From the NCBI RefSeq assembly GCF_902706285.1, contig NZ_CACSKD010000014.1:62001-126000 (forward strand): a stretch of 64,000 bases of DNA, in the 5' to 3' direction. The stretch's first letter is position 1. Each line of letters opens with the position of its first letter. The position numbers and the translations under genes are program-made. This document shows positions 51,147 through 60,808 of this stretch, piece by piece. This stretch comes from Rhizobium sp. 18055. Its GTDB lineage: Bacteria; Pseudomonadota; Alphaproteobacteria; Rhizobiales; Rhizobiaceae. The notes below the pieces were generated by a model, which worked only from the letters and a program-made list of their open reading frames with translations, was not told the origin of the DNA and ran no database searches.

Positions 51147-51446
51147 CAACAAACTCCGGTTAATCTAGCATCCTGCAATCAGGTTTCCTTAGCCATATAA
51201 CTTTTGCACGGAAGGCTTTCAATAGTTTCAATGGGGACAACAGGTGTCAAAGCGCCGCAAAATCGGGCTTTTGGCGCAATTAACTCTGGCCGCGGCCTTG
51301 GCCTTCCTGTATGCGACCACCAAATAGGGCATATGCCTGTTCATATTGGTGGATGAAGCCTAGTCATGCTTATGCTTCATTTTCCGCTGAACTTGGACTA
51401 AACGTTCACATCCATCGGCAAGGTTGCGGGGGGAATTAGAGTTTTC
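51147..51446. other. Divergent promoter region irr / fabA
   Basis: 300 bases that must contain promoters for irr and fabA. No clear iron-control (ICE) box with long AT arms is recognised. The only internal coding candidate is the 27-residue frame at 51244–51327. Confidence 0.5.
51244..51327 (+). CDS. Possible 27-residue single-span membrane microprotein
   Basis: GTG 51244 is preceded by GGGGA with six-base spacing. The frame reads MSKRRKIGLLAQLTLAAALA, then a hydrophobic end FLYATTK and TAG. A basic start followed by one hydrophobic helix is the typical layout of bacterial microproteins. It runs toward fabA, ending 119 bases before its ATG, and might be a leader or an independent gene. There is no homology evidence. 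Confidence 0.4.
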   Translation: MSKRRKIGLLAQLTLAAALAFLYATTK

Positions 51447-51962
51447 ATGGCGACGAAACAATCCAGCTTCAACTACGAGGAAATCCTGGCCTGTGGCCGC
51501 GGCGAACTGTTCGGCCCGGGCAATGCGCAGTTGCCGCTCCCGCCGATGCTGATGGTCCACCGCATTACCGACATTTCCGAAACAGGCGGCACCTTCGACA
51601 AGGGCTACATTCGCGCCGAATACGACGTGAAGCCCGATGACTGGTATTTTCCCTGCCATTTCCAGGGCAACCCGATCATGCCCGGCTGCCTTGGCCTCGA
51701 CGGCATGTGGCAGCTGACCGGCTTCTTCCTGGGCTGGCTCGGCGAACCTGGCCGCGGCATGGCGCTGTCGACCGGCGAAGTGAAGTTCAAGGGCATGATC
51801 CGCCCAACGACGAAGCTGCTGGAGTACGGCATCGATTTCAAGCGCGTCATGCGCGGGCGCCTCGTGCTCGGTACCGCCGACGGCTGGCTGAAGGCCGACG
51901 GCGAAGTCATCTACCAGGCAAGTGACCTGCGCGTCGGCCTGTCAAAAGACAAGGCCGAGTGA
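51447..51962 (+). CDS. fabA: 3-hydroxydecanoyl-ACP dehydratase/isomerase
   Basis: 171 residues. The enzyme dehydrates 3-hydroxyacyl-ACP and isomerises trans-2- to cis-3-decenoyl-ACP, the entry to unsaturated fatty acids. The hot-dog fold has catalytic histidine in YFPCHFQGNPIMPGCLGLDG and the aspartate a few residues on; LMVHRITDISETGG is the N-terminal mark. It is the first gene of fabA–fabB–fabI with 60 and 4 base gaps. Confidence 0.97.
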   Translation: MATKQSSFNYEEILACGRGELFGPGNAQLPLPPMLMVHRITDISETGGTFDKGYIRAEYDVKPDDWYFPCHFQGNPIMPGCLGLDGMWQLTGFFLGWLGEPGRGMALSTGEVKFKGMIRPTTKLLEYGIDFKRVMRGRLVLGTADGWLKADGEVIYQASDLRVGLSKDKAE

Positions 51963-52022
51963 TTGCACCGGGCACGCTTGCCCGGTTTTCCAAGTTAAAA
52001 AGAAACGAAAAGGTGGAAACAC

Positions 52023-53246
52023 ATGAGACGGGTAGTTGTCACGGGTCTGGGCGTTGTTTCCTCGATCGGCAATGATGCCGCCGAGGTCACTGCCTCGCTG
52101 CGCGATGCCAAGTCCGGCATTTCCTTTTCCAACGACTTCGCCGAGCATGGCTTCAAGTGCCAGGTCTGGGGCAGCCCGACGCTCGATCCGACCGATATGG
52201 TCGATCGCCGCGCCATGCGCTTCCTCTCCCAGGGCGGCGCCTGGAACCATGTCGCGATGAAGCAGGCGATTGCCGATTCCGGTCTCGAAGAGAGCGACAT
52301 CAGCAACAACGAGCGCACCGGCATCATCATGGGCTCGGGCGGGCCGTCCACCCGCACGCTGATCGAAGCCGCGGAAATCACCATCAAGAACAACAGCCCG
52401 AAGCGCATCGGCCCGTTTGCCGTGCCGAAGGCGATGTCGTCCACGGCATCGGCGACGCTCGCCACCTGGTTCAAGATCTACGGCGTCAACTACTCGATCT
52501 CGTCGGCCTGCTCGACCTCGGCGCATTGCATCGGCAATGCTGCTGAGATGATCCAGTGGGGCAAGCAGGACATCATGTTCGCCGGCGGTCACGAAGATCT
52601 CGACTGGACGATGTCGAACCTGTTCGACGCGATGGGCGCCATGTCCTCAAAGTACAACGACACGCCCGAGACTGCTTCGCGCGCCTATGACGCCACCCGT
52701 GACGGCTTCGTCATCGCTGGCGGTGCCGGCGTGCTGGTTCTCGAAGAACTCGAGCATGCCAAGGCCCGCGGCGCCAAGATCTATGCCGAAATCGTCGGTT
52801 ACGGCGCAACGTCGGATGGTTACGACATGGTCGCTCCATCAGGCGAAGGCGCGATCCGCTGCATGCGCCAGGCGCTGGCAACGGTGAAGGGCGACGTCGA
52901 CTACGTCAACACCCACGGCACCTCGACCCCTGTTGGCGACAGCAAGGAAATCGGCGCGATCCGCGAAGTGTTCGGCAACAAGATCCCGCACATCCAGTCG
53001 ACCAAGTCGCTGACCGGCCATTCGCTGGGTGCCGCCGGCGTGCAGGAATCGATCTACTCGCTGCTGATGATGCAGGCCGGTTTCATCGGCGAAAGCGCGC
53101 ACATCACCGAACTCGACCCCGAATTCGACGGCGTGCCGATCGTTCGCAAGCGCATCGACGATGCCAAGATCGACATCGCCCTTTCCAACTCCTTCGGCTT
53201 CGGCGGCACCAACGCCACCCTCGTCTTCCAGCGCTATAACGGATAA
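52023..53246 (+). CDS. fabB: Beta-ketoacyl-ACP synthase I
   Basis: 407 residues. It elongates the cis-3-decenoyl-ACP made by FabA. The thiolase fold has nucleophile cysteine in SISSACSTSAHCIGN (about residue 163) and histidines in VNTHGTSTPVGDSKE and SLTGHSLGAAGVQE. Start ATG 52023, within the fabA–fabB–fabI operon. Confidence 0.97.
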   Translation: MRRVVVTGLGVVSSIGNDAAEVTASLRDAKSGISFSNDFAEHGFKCQVWGSPTLDPTDMVDRRAMRFLSQGGAWNHVAMKQAIADSGLEESDISNNERTGIIMGSGGPSTRTLIEAAEITIKNNSPKRIGPFAVPKAMSSTASATLATWFKIYGVNYSISSACSTSAHCIGNAAEMIQWGKQDIMFAGGHEDLDWTMSNLFDAMGAMSSKYNDTPETASRAYDATRDGFVIAGGAGVLVLEELEHAKARGAKIYAEIVGYGATSDGYDMVAPSGEGAIRCMRQALATVKGDVDYVNTHGTSTPVGDSKEIGAIREVFGNKIPHIQSTKSLTGHSLGAAGVQESIYSLLMMQAGFIGESAHITELDPEFDGVPIVRKRIDDAKIDIALSNSFGFGGTNATLVFQRYNG

Positions 53247-53250
53247 TAAT

Positions 53251-54057
53251 ATGACGGGTATCATGCAGGGTAAGCGCGGGCTTATCATGGGCGTTGCGAA
53301 CAGCCATTCGATCGCCTGGGGCATTTCCAAGGCGCTGGCCGCACAGGGCGCCGAGCTTGCCTTCACCTACCAGGGCGATGCCCTGGGCAAGCGCGTCCGG
53401 CCGCTGGCGGCCGAGGTCGGCTCCGACTTCATCCTGCCTTGCGATGTCGAGGATATCGCATCGGTCGATGCCACCATCGACGCCATCAAGGAGCGCTGGG
53501 GCAAGCTCGACTTCGTCGTTCACGCCATCGGCTTTTCCGACAAGAACGAGCTGAAGGGCCTCTACGCCGACACCACGCGCGACAATTTCAGCCGCACGAT
53601 GGTGATCTCCTGCTTCTCCTTCACCGAGATCGCCAAGCGCTGCGCGCCGCTGATGACCGATGGCGGCTCGATGCTGACGCTGACCTATAACGGCTCGACC
53701 CGCGTGATCCCGAACTATAACGTCATGGGCGTCGCCAAGGCGGCTCTGGAAGCCTCCGTGCGCTACCTGGCGGCCGATTACGGCCCGAAGGGTGTTCGCG
53801 TTAACGCGATCTCCGCAGGCCCGATCCGCACGCTTGCCGGCGCCGGCATTTCCGACGCCCGCGCCATCCTGTCGTGGAACCAGCAGAACGCGCCGCTGCG
53901 CAAGACCGTGACCATCGACAACGTCGGCAACTCGGCGCTCTACCTGCTCTCCGACATGTCGGCTGGCGTCACCGGCGAAATCCACTTCGTCGATGCGGGA
54001 TTCAACATCACCTCGATGCCGACGCTCGAGGCGTTGCGCGGGGCGGACGTCGCGTAG
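53251..54057 (+). CDS. fabI: Enoyl-ACP reductase (NADH)
   Basis: 268 residues, SDR-type enoyl reductase completing each elongation cycle. It has RGLIMGVANSHSIAWGIS (NAD binding), LTYNGSTRVIPNYNVMGVAK with the Tyr-x6-Tyr-x6-Lys catalytic set, and ISAGPIRTLAGAGISDA. The start is ATG 53251, four bases after the fabB stop; the open frame upstream is fabB coding. It is the last gene of the operon; a weak hairpin follows at 54092. Confidence 0.96.
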   Translation: MTGIMQGKRGLIMGVANSHSIAWGISKALAAQGAELAFTYQGDALGKRVRPLAAEVGSDFILPCDVEDIASVDATIDAIKERWGKLDFVVHAIGFSDKNELKGLYADTTRDNFSRTMVISCFSFTEIAKRCAPLMTDGGSMLTLTYNGSTRVIPNYNVMGVAKAALEASVRYLAADYGPKGVRVNAISAGPIRTLAGAGISDARAILSWNQQNAPLRKTVTIDNVGNSALYLLSDMSAGVTGEIHFVDAGFNITSMPTLEALRGADVA

Positions 54058-54091
54058 AAGGAATGCAACCTCGCTCAATCTGAGGGATGGC

Positions 54092-54111
54092 TCAACCCTC
54101 GATTGGGTTGA
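54092..54111 (+). terminator. Weak hairpin after fabI
   Basis: TCAACCC – TCGATT – GGGTTGA: a seven-base stem 34 bases after the fabI stop, followed by TTGTAATATATA rather than a clean T-run. It may end the fab operon, but an AT-rich start of the next unit overlaps it. Confidence 0.4.
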
Positions 54112-54137
54112 TTGTAATATATATCAAAAATTGTAAT

Positions 54138-54162
54138 GTCCCCCTGATGCACCAAGGGGGAC
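54138..54162 (+). promoter_or_regulatory. Hairpin that buries the subtilase ribosome-binding site
   Basis: GTCCCCCT and AGGGGGAC form a perfect eight-base stem around a nine-base loop. The right arm contains AAGGGGG, the ribosome-binding site four to six bases before the ATG at 54166. Folding would hide the site, so translation of the protease could be controlled by temperature, protein or RNA. The segment upstream is AT-rich (54111–54137). Confidence 0.7.
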
Positions 54163-54165
54163 AAA

Positions 54166-55392
54166 ATGACACCTCAAATGTTGACCGCACCTAAAGCAGA
54201 TCCGCTTCTCGACGCCATGCGTCCCCGGCTTACTGGATCGTGGCTGGTGAGCCTTGAAGAGGACGCCTCCATCGGATCGGGCGTCGATGCGCTTAGGCAG
54301 TATACGGGCACTGATGTCTCCGTCGCCGTGATGAGCGAACTACAAATGGTGCCCCCGGCGCCCGACGGCGGCATAATCCTTTTCGAAGACATCAAGCTGG
54401 CTGTGGTCGTGCCTCGCAAACGGCAACAAATCGCTGCGGCAATGGCGGAATTGGGACAACGGGATGAGATCGCCGAAGCGCGCCCCGAGTTCTACCTATT
54501 CGGACTGCAGGAGTTTCGCGACACCGCCGAAGCGACTTGGGGCATCGGAGCCACCCACGCACTTCAATCCGCCTTTACCGGCAAAGGGATCAAGATAGCG
54601 ATCCTGGACACCGGAATAGACCTTGCGCATCCAGATTTCGTCGGGCGTCCTATCGTTACCCGATCTTTCGTTGCCGGGGAAACGATTGACGACGTGCAGG
54701 GGCATGGTACGCATTGCGCAGGGACCGCGGCCGGGAAGTCCCGGATGGCGGGCACACCGCGATACGGCGTCGCGCCCGACGCGGAACTCTATATCGGCAA
54801 GGTCTTGAACAATTCCGGCTTTGCCGCGGAGAGCGATATCATCGCCGGCATCAGTTGGGCCATCAATCAGCAATGCGCTGTGATTTCACTGTCGCTCGGA
54901 AGCCCAGTGCGGCAGGGCGAGTCCTACAGCCGAATTTACGAGCGCATAGGGCGCATTGCTCTCGACAGCGGGAGCCTCGTCTGCGCCGCGGCCGGCAACG
55001 ACAGCAACCGAACTTTCGGCGCCATCGCGCCCGTCAGCTCACCCGCAAATGCGCCCTCCATTGTGGCCGTCGGCGCAGTCGATGCGCTCTACCAGCCGGC
55101 GAGCTTTTCCAACGGCGGTATTAATCCAGATGGTGGAGAAATCGATCTGGTCGCACCTGGAGTTGGTATATTTTCGTCCTCGCCAAGTCCGCGCCTCTAC
55201 CGCATAATGGATGGCTCAAGCATGGCCTGCCCGCATGTTGCGGGGGTTGCGGCACTTTGGGCGGAGAGCGACGCCAGCATGCGCGGGCGGGCTCTGTTAG
55301 AGGCGTTAAGAAATAATGCACGGCCATTGCCACATAATCGACGCGACGTCGGCGTGGGCCTCGTTACCGCCCCGTCAAATCCTGTTAGTTGA
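54166..55392 (+). CDS. Subtilisin-like serine protease (S8), without signal peptide
   Basis: 408 residues. The catalytic triad is Asp148 (IAILDTGIDLAHPD), His180 (VQGHGTHCAGTAAG) and Ser352 (MDGSSMACPHVAGVAALW), with oxyanion Asn278 (CAAAGNDSNRT). Residues about 22–112 resemble a propeptide/I9 domain (GSWLVSLEEDASIGSG, KLAVVVPRKRQQIAAAM). No signal peptide or membrane helix is visible, so the enzyme may act inside the cell. The region is AT-richer upstream than the fab operon and lies between housekeeping blocks, suggesting acquisition. A small propeptide-like gene follows 57 bases later. The role could be controlled proteolysis or a defence/competition function. Confidence 0.9.
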   Translation: MTPQMLTAPKADPLLDAMRPRLTGSWLVSLEEDASIGSGVDALRQYTGTDVSVAVMSELQMVPPAPDGGIILFEDIKLAVVVPRKRQQIAAAMAELGQRDEIAEARPEFYLFGLQEFRDTAEATWGIGATHALQSAFTGKGIKIAILDTGIDLAHPDFVGRPIVTRSFVAGETIDDVQGHGTHCAGTAAGKSRMAGTPRYGVAPDAELYIGKVLNNSGFAAESDIIAGISWAINQQCAVISLSLGSPVRQGESYSRIYERIGRIALDSGSLVCAAAGNDSNRTFGAIAPVSSPANAPSIVAVGAVDALYQPASFSNGGINPDGGEIDLVAPGVGIFSSSPSPRLYRIMDGSSMACPHVAGVAALWAESDASMRGRALLEALRNNARPLPHNRRDVGVGLVTAPSNPVS

Positions 55393-55449
55393 AGATCCGC
55401 TAAAAAGCGCCTATATCCTTGTGGCTGATAGACGGCCGGAAAGAGGTAC

Positions 55450-55695
55450 ATGATGAGCAGGCTCAGCTACGCCGTCGTCATCGATGACAACCACTTCGAT
55501 GAGACGAGTGCGATCGCCGAGACGATTTCACGCCAAGGCTTCAAGGTTGACAGGGTGTTGCCGGAGATCGGCGCGATCTATGGCAGCGCCGAGGAGGCGC
55601 TTGTGGGACGGCTGCGCGATATCGCTGGCGTCGAAGAAGTTCGTGAATCTCGCGACATCCAAATGCCACCCTTTCGGGAAGGCATTCCTCAGTAG
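55450..55695 (+). CDS. Small I9-like protein, possible inhibitor/chaperone of the adjacent protease
   Basis: 81 residues. Starts MMSRLSYAVVIDDNHFDETS after AAAGAGG. The pattern YAVVIDDN … GFKVDRVLPEIGAIYGSAEE then LVGRLRDIAGVEEVRESRDI follows the beta-alpha-beta-beta-alpha-beta ferredoxin-like course of I9 propeptides/inhibitors (a conserved glycine around IGAIYG and a final V-E-x-V/I strand). It lies 57 bases after the subtilase stop, same direction. A free-standing inhibitor or folding chaperone for that protease is the simplest idea; the family match is by eye only. Confidence 0.65.
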   Translation: MMSRLSYAVVIDDNHFDETSAIAETISRQGFKVDRVLPEIGAIYGSAEEALVGRLRDIAGVEEVRESRDIQMPPFREGIPQ

Positions 55696-55865
55696 GACGC
55701 GATTTCGCTTCGGCCGTTGCTCGGCCGATGAACTGACATCCAAAGAACCGTTATTCTGCATTGGCCGCAGCATCGCTGTTGTGCGCGTCATATGGCACCG
55801 GAAAACCCGGTGGGTGGCGGGTTTGCTCAACCAACAAACCCGTCCACATGACTGTAGCAGCTTCC

Positions 55866-56882
55866 TTACTTCTTCGCCCAGAGGACCTTGAAGCGGGCGT
55901 TGCGGCAGGTTTCGCCGCTTTCCTTGAAGTGTTCGGCCAGAACAGGCTCGTAGGGCATGCCGCGATTGGCGACCAGCAGCAGGCGACCGCCGCCGCGCAG
56001 CGATGAGGCTGCCATCTTGATCATCGCCTGGCCGAGTGCAGGCTCTGCAGCATGGCCTTCGTGGAACGGCGGGTTCATGATGATCAGGTCATACTTGTCC
56101 TTGACCGGCTCGCCCGTCAGATCGTGCCAGAAATAACGTGCGGCTAGGTTCGGGCAGTTCTCACCCATGTTGGCCTTGGCGGCCTCCAAAGCGGCATGGT
56201 TGGCCTCGTAGAGGTCCAGACGGCTGACGCCTGGCGAACGTGCCGCCATCTCGACCGAGAGATAACCCCAGCCGGCGCCGAAATCAGCGACGTCGCCGGT
56301 GAAATCGACCGGCAGGCGCGAGGCGAGCAGTTCCGAACCGTCATCGATGCGATCATGCGAGAACATACCGGCGGATGCCTGGAAGCGGCCATCGACGCGC
56401 ACCGGCGGCTTGGCGAACTTGGCGATGATCGCGCTGCTGTCTTCGGGTGCGCCGAACCAGAAGGCGACGCCGTGGTACTTCGGCATGTGCTCGATCGACA
56501 GGCCGAAGGCTTCCATGCGCTTGCGCAGCGGCTGGACGCCATCTTCCTTGCCGCCGGCGACGACGACGAGACCGCCCACCTTAACGCGACCAAGCGCGGT
56601 GGCGACGTTCGCCTCGTTCTCGCCCTTGTGCTTGTTGCAGAGCACCAGAACGGCATCATAATCCTCACCCTCGATCTCAGGCGTGGTCTCGATGCGCTGG
56701 GCGAGCAACTGCCGGTACAAAGGCTTGAAGCCCTGTACGGCGCTCAGCGAGGCGGCAAAGCCCTCCGGCAGGGCGAAGCCTGCCTCGGCGCCAAGGAAAA
56801 GCACGCGCTCGCCCTCGCCGGGCGCCTCGACGGTGCCGCTTACAAAGGGGTGGAACAGTGTCTTCAGCGTCTCGCTGGTCAT
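55866..56882 (-). CDS. RsmC-like class I methyltransferase
   Basis: 338 residues. The C-terminal SAM domain has VADFGAGWGYLSVEMAARSP and the catalytic N-P-P-F (IIMNPPFHEGHAAEP), characteristic of rRNA/tRNA N2-guanine methyltransferases such as RsmC (16S m2G1207). The N-terminal half (about 1–180) is the pseudo-methyltransferase domain usual in RsmC. The start is ATG 56882; the frame is open further left, but into the pnp terminator. It is leftward, separated from pnp by that terminator, and convergent with the protease pair. Confidence 0.85.
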   Translation of the reverse strand: MTSETLKTLFHPFVSGTVEAPGEGERVLFLGAEAGFALPEGFAASLSAVQGFKPLYRQLLAQRIETTPEIEGEDYDAVLVLCNKHKGENEANVATALGRVKVGGLVVVAGGKEDGVQPLRKRMEAFGLSIEHMPKYHGVAFWFGAPEDSSAIIAKFAKPPVRVDGRFQASAGMFSHDRIDDGSELLASRLPVDFTGDVADFGAGWGYLSVEMAARSPGVSRLDLYEANHAALEAAKANMGENCPNLAARYFWHDLTGEPVKDKYDLIIMNPPFHEGHAAEPALGQAMIKMAASSLRGGGRLLLVANRGMPYEPVLAEHFKESGETCRNARFKVLWAKK

Positions 56883-56905
56883 GGTTTTATCTCGATCTCG
56901 AATAG

Positions 56906-56934
56906 AAAAAGGGCGCGAGAAGATTCCCGCGCCC
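56906..56934 (-). terminator. Rho-independent terminator of pnp
   Basis: Minus strand GGGCGCG … CGCGCCC, a seven-base GC stem with a ten-base loop followed by TTTTT, 23 bases after the pnp stop. Confidence 0.92.
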
Positions 56935-56957
56935 ATGAAGTCTTCGGAAGGCGCAGC

Positions 56958-59096
56958 TTACTCGGCTGCTTCTTCCTTCTTCTTGTCGGCAGCGATTTCC
57001 TGGCCGGTTGCCTGATCGACAACCTTCATCGACAGGCGGACCTTGCCGCGCTCGTCGAAGCCGAGGAGCTTGACCCAAACCTTCTGGCCTTCCTTGACGA
57101 CGTCCTGGGTCTTGGCAACGCGATCCGAAGCGAGCTGCGAGATGTGGACGAGGCCGTCGCGGGCGCCGAAGAAGTTGACGAATGCGCCGAAGTCGGCGGT
57201 CTTTACGACCGTACCTTCGTAGATCTGGTTGATCTCAGGCTCGGCAACGATCGAGTGGATCCACTTGCGGGCCGCTTCGATTTCCTTGCCCGACGACGAT
57301 GCGATCTTCACGGTGCCGTCGTCTTCGATGTTGATCTTGGCGCCGGTCTTTTCGACGATTTCGCGGATGACCTTGCCGCCCGAACCGATAACTTCACGGA
57401 TCTTGTCGACCGGGATGTTCATCACTTCGATGCGTGGTGCGAATTCGCCGAGCTGCGAGCGACCTTCGGTGATGGCGTTGGCCATTTCGCCGAGGATGTG
57501 CTTGCGACCGCCCTGAGCCTGCTCCAGAGCAACCTTCATGATCTCTTCGGTGATACCGGCGATCTTGATGTCCATCTGCAGCGAGGTGATGCCGTCGGCA
57601 GTGCCGGCAACCTTGAAGTCCATGTCGCCGAGGTGATCTTCGTCGCCGAGGATGTCGGAGAGAACGGCAAAGCGTTCGCCTTCGAGGATCAGGCCCATGG
57701 CAATACCGGCAACCGGCTTGGCCAAAGGAACGCCTGCGTCCATCAGAGCGAGCGAAGTGCCGCAGACGGTTGCCATCGAGGACGAGCCGTTCGACTCGGT
57801 GATCTCGGAGACGACGCGCAGCGTGTAGGGGAACTGGTCAGCCGACGGCAGCATCGGGCGGATAGCGCGCCATGCGAGCTTGCCGTGGCCGATTTCGCGG
57901 CGACCCGGGGAGCCCATGCGGCCGGTTTCGCCAACCGAGTAGGGAGGGAAGTTGTAATGGAGCAGGAAGCGCTCCTTGTACATGCCGGTGAGCGAATCGA
58001 CATACTGTTCGTCTTCGCCGGTGCCGAGCGTGGCAACAACGATTGCCTGTGTTTCACCGCGGGTGAACAGGGCCGAACCGTGGGTGCGTGGCAGGATGCC
58101 GACTTCCGATACAATGGCACGAACGGTCGACAGGTCACGGCCGTCGATGCGGCTCTTGGTGTCGAGGATGTTCCAGCGAACGATCTTCGCCTGCAGGTGC
58201 TTGAAGGTCGCGCCGATGACTTCGGCGGTGTACTTCGGCTCTGCGCCTTCCGGGAAGAAGTGTGCCTTGACCTTCGCCTTGACGGCGTCGACGGCAGCGT
58301 AGCGTTCAGCCTTCTGGGTGTTCTTGTAGGCGACGCGCAGTTCGGCTTCGAAGTGCTTGAGCATTTCGGCTTCGAGCTCGGAATGATCTTCCGGCTGGAA
58401 ATCGCGAGGCTCCTTGGCGGCAACTTCGGCGAGCTTGATGATCGCGTCGAGAACCGGCTGGAAGCCGCGATGACCGAACATCACAGCGCCGAGCATGACT
58501 TCTTCGTTGAGTTCCTTGGCTTCGGATTCAACCATCAGAACGGCGTCGTGGGTGCCGGCAACAACCAGGTCCAGAACCGATTCTTCCATCTCGTCGAGAT
58601 GCGGGTTGAGAACGTATTCGCCGTTGATGTAGCCGACGCGTGCGCCGCCGACCGGGCCCATGAAGGGAATGCCGGAAAGGGTGAGCGCTGCGGAAGCGGC
58701 AACCATCGACAATACGTCAGGATCGTTCTCAAGGTCGTGCTGGATGACGGTGACGACAACCTGGGTGTCGTTCTTGTAGCCTTCCGGGAACAGCGGGCGG
58801 ATCGGACGGTCGATCAGACGCGAAACCAGCGTTTCCTTCTCGGACGGACGACCTTCGCGCTTGAAGTAGCCGCCGGGGATCTTGCCGGCTGCGTAGGTCT
58901 TTTCCTGGTAGTTGACGGTCAGCGGGAAGAAGTCCTGGCCCGGCTTCGGCGACTTGGCCGAAACGACGGTGGCGAGAACAACGGTTTCGCCGTAGGTGGC
59001 GAGAACGGCGCCGTCAGCCTGGCGGGCGATCTTGCCGGTTTCGAGCTTGAGTGGGCGGCCTGCCCATTCAATTTCAACGGTATGGGTGTCAAACAT
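56958..59096 (-). CDS. pnp: Polynucleotide phosphorylase
   Basis: 712 residues. The enzyme degrades RNA 3' to 5' with phosphate. Two RNase PH domains (FKREGRPSEKETLVSRLIDR; EREIGHGKLAWRAIRPMLPS-like GRREIGHGKLAWRAIRPMLP in repeat 2), an alpha-helical linker, KH (REVIGSGGKVIREIVEKTGA) and S1 (IYEGTVVKTADFGAFVNFFG) domains are in the usual order. The start is ATG 59096. Leftward, downstream of rpsO, as in many proteobacteria. Confidence 0.98.
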   Translation of the reverse strand: MFDTHTVEIEWAGRPLKLETGKIARQADGAVLATYGETVVLATVVSAKSPKPGQDFFPLTVNYQEKTYAAGKIPGGYFKREGRPSEKETLVSRLIDRPIRPLFPEGYKNDTQVVVTVIQHDLENDPDVLSMVAASAALTLSGIPFMGPVGGARVGYINGEYVLNPHLDEMEESVLDLVVAGTHDAVLMVESEAKELNEEVMLGAVMFGHRGFQPVLDAIIKLAEVAAKEPRDFQPEDHSELEAEMLKHFEAELRVAYKNTQKAERYAAVDAVKAKVKAHFFPEGAEPKYTAEVIGATFKHLQAKIVRWNILDTKSRIDGRDLSTVRAIVSEVGILPRTHGSALFTRGETQAIVVATLGTGEDEQYVDSLTGMYKERFLLHYNFPPYSVGETGRMGSPGRREIGHGKLAWRAIRPMLPSADQFPYTLRVVSEITESNGSSSMATVCGTSLALMDAGVPLAKPVAGIAMGLILEGERFAVLSDILGDEDHLGDMDFKVAGTADGITSLQMDIKIAGITEEIMKVALEQAQGGRKHILGEMANAITEGRSQLGEFAPRIEVMNIPVDKIREVIGSGGKVIREIVEKTGAKINIEDDGTVKIASSSGKEIEAARKWIHSIVAEPEINQIYEGTVVKTADFGAFVNFFGARDGLVHISQLASDRVAKTQDVVKEGQKVWVKLLGFDERGKVRLSMKVVDQATGQEIAADKKKEEAAE

Positions 59097-59430
59097 ATGT
59101 CTTGTCCTTCAATGCGGGAAGACGCGCCATTGCCAAAGAGGGCACGGCGCGCAGTCGACCGCAATCAATGATGACACATCATGGGCAAGACAACGGGAGG
59201 CTTTGCAACATCGGTCTCTTCGCAGAAACCGGGCCAAGGTGTGCGCCCTGGCCGAAAGCATCCGGCAATCCTGCCCCATGACAGGTCAACGGTTTGGTTT
59301 TGGCAGATCCGGCCCATCCGGGTCCGCCTGATAGTCCCGCACGCCTCCTTGCGTATCGCGGGGTCGGGGAAAACACTCCCCCGAAAGAAATGCGGCGGGC
59401 GTCCTGAAGGAGCGCCCGCCGACAAAAGCC
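59097..59430. other. 334-base gap between rpsO and pnp
   Basis: It should hold the pnp promoter and leader. A GGCGGGCG/CGCCCGCC hairpin lies at 59394–59420 right after rpsO. A second stretch of GC-rich imperfect repeats runs around 59320–59380. No coding frame is convincing. In E. coli this region is an RNase III-cut pnp leader; the same cannot be shown here. Confidence 0.6.
59394..59420 (-). terminator. Hairpin after rpsO
   Basis: Minus strand GGCGGGCG – loop – CGCCCGCC, an eight-base stem 11 bases past the rpsO stop, followed by CGCATTTCTTTC. The T-run is imperfect, so it may attenuate rather than fully stop transcription into pnp. Confidence 0.6.
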
Positions 59431-59700
59431 TTAGCGGCGGATACCCAGGCTGGCGATCAGCTTGGTGTAACGGCCTTCGTTCTTCTTCTTGAGGTAGTCA
59501 AGAAGCGAGCGGCGGCTGGAAACCATCGTCAGCAGACCACGGCGGGAATGGTTATCCTTCTTGTGGTCCTTGAAGTGGCCGGTCAGGTTGTTGATACGCT
59601 CGGTCAGGATGGCAACCTGTACTTCCGGCGAACCGGTGTCGCCTTCAACCGTTGCGTATTCCTTGATCAAAGCAGCCTTGCGCTCAGCAGTAATCGACAT
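59431..59700 (-). CDS. rpsO: 30S ribosomal protein S15
   Basis: 89 residues, full family length: MSITAERKAALIKEYATVEG, DTGSPEVQVAILTERINNLT, then HFKDHKKDNHSRRGLLTMVS and LDYLKKKNEGRYTKLIASLG. The start is ATG 59700. It lies between truB and pnp, the conserved order. Confidence 0.99.
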   Translation of the reverse strand: MSITAERKAALIKEYATVEGDTGSPEVQVAILTERINNLTGHFKDHKKDNHSRRGLLTMVSSRRSLLDYLKKKNEGRYTKLIASLGIRR

Positions 59701-59866
59701 CGTATGTTCCTTTCGATGAGAGGATATAAGGTCGCCAAAAGCCGGGATGTCGTCCAGCTTTGGCCGCGAATGCATTCAAGCCGTGCCTAATGCTGGCGCT
59801 GCCTATAGACCATTCGGGCAGCAAAGGGAAGAGGCATGCCGAGCACGCCTCCGCCTGACATCGGCC

Positions 59867-60799
<933 letters not shown>

Positions 60800-60808
60800 A
60801 AGGCTCTT

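Noticed and set aside
55818..55842. CGGGTTTG…CAAACCCG hairpin after the I9-like gene as a terminator
   Set aside because: Stem is good, but no T-run follows in either direction, so its role is uncertain.
56196..59171. Very long open frame antisense to pnp and the RsmC-like gene
   Set aside because: It spans two recognised genes and a terminator on the opposite strand and has the composition of a codon shadow.
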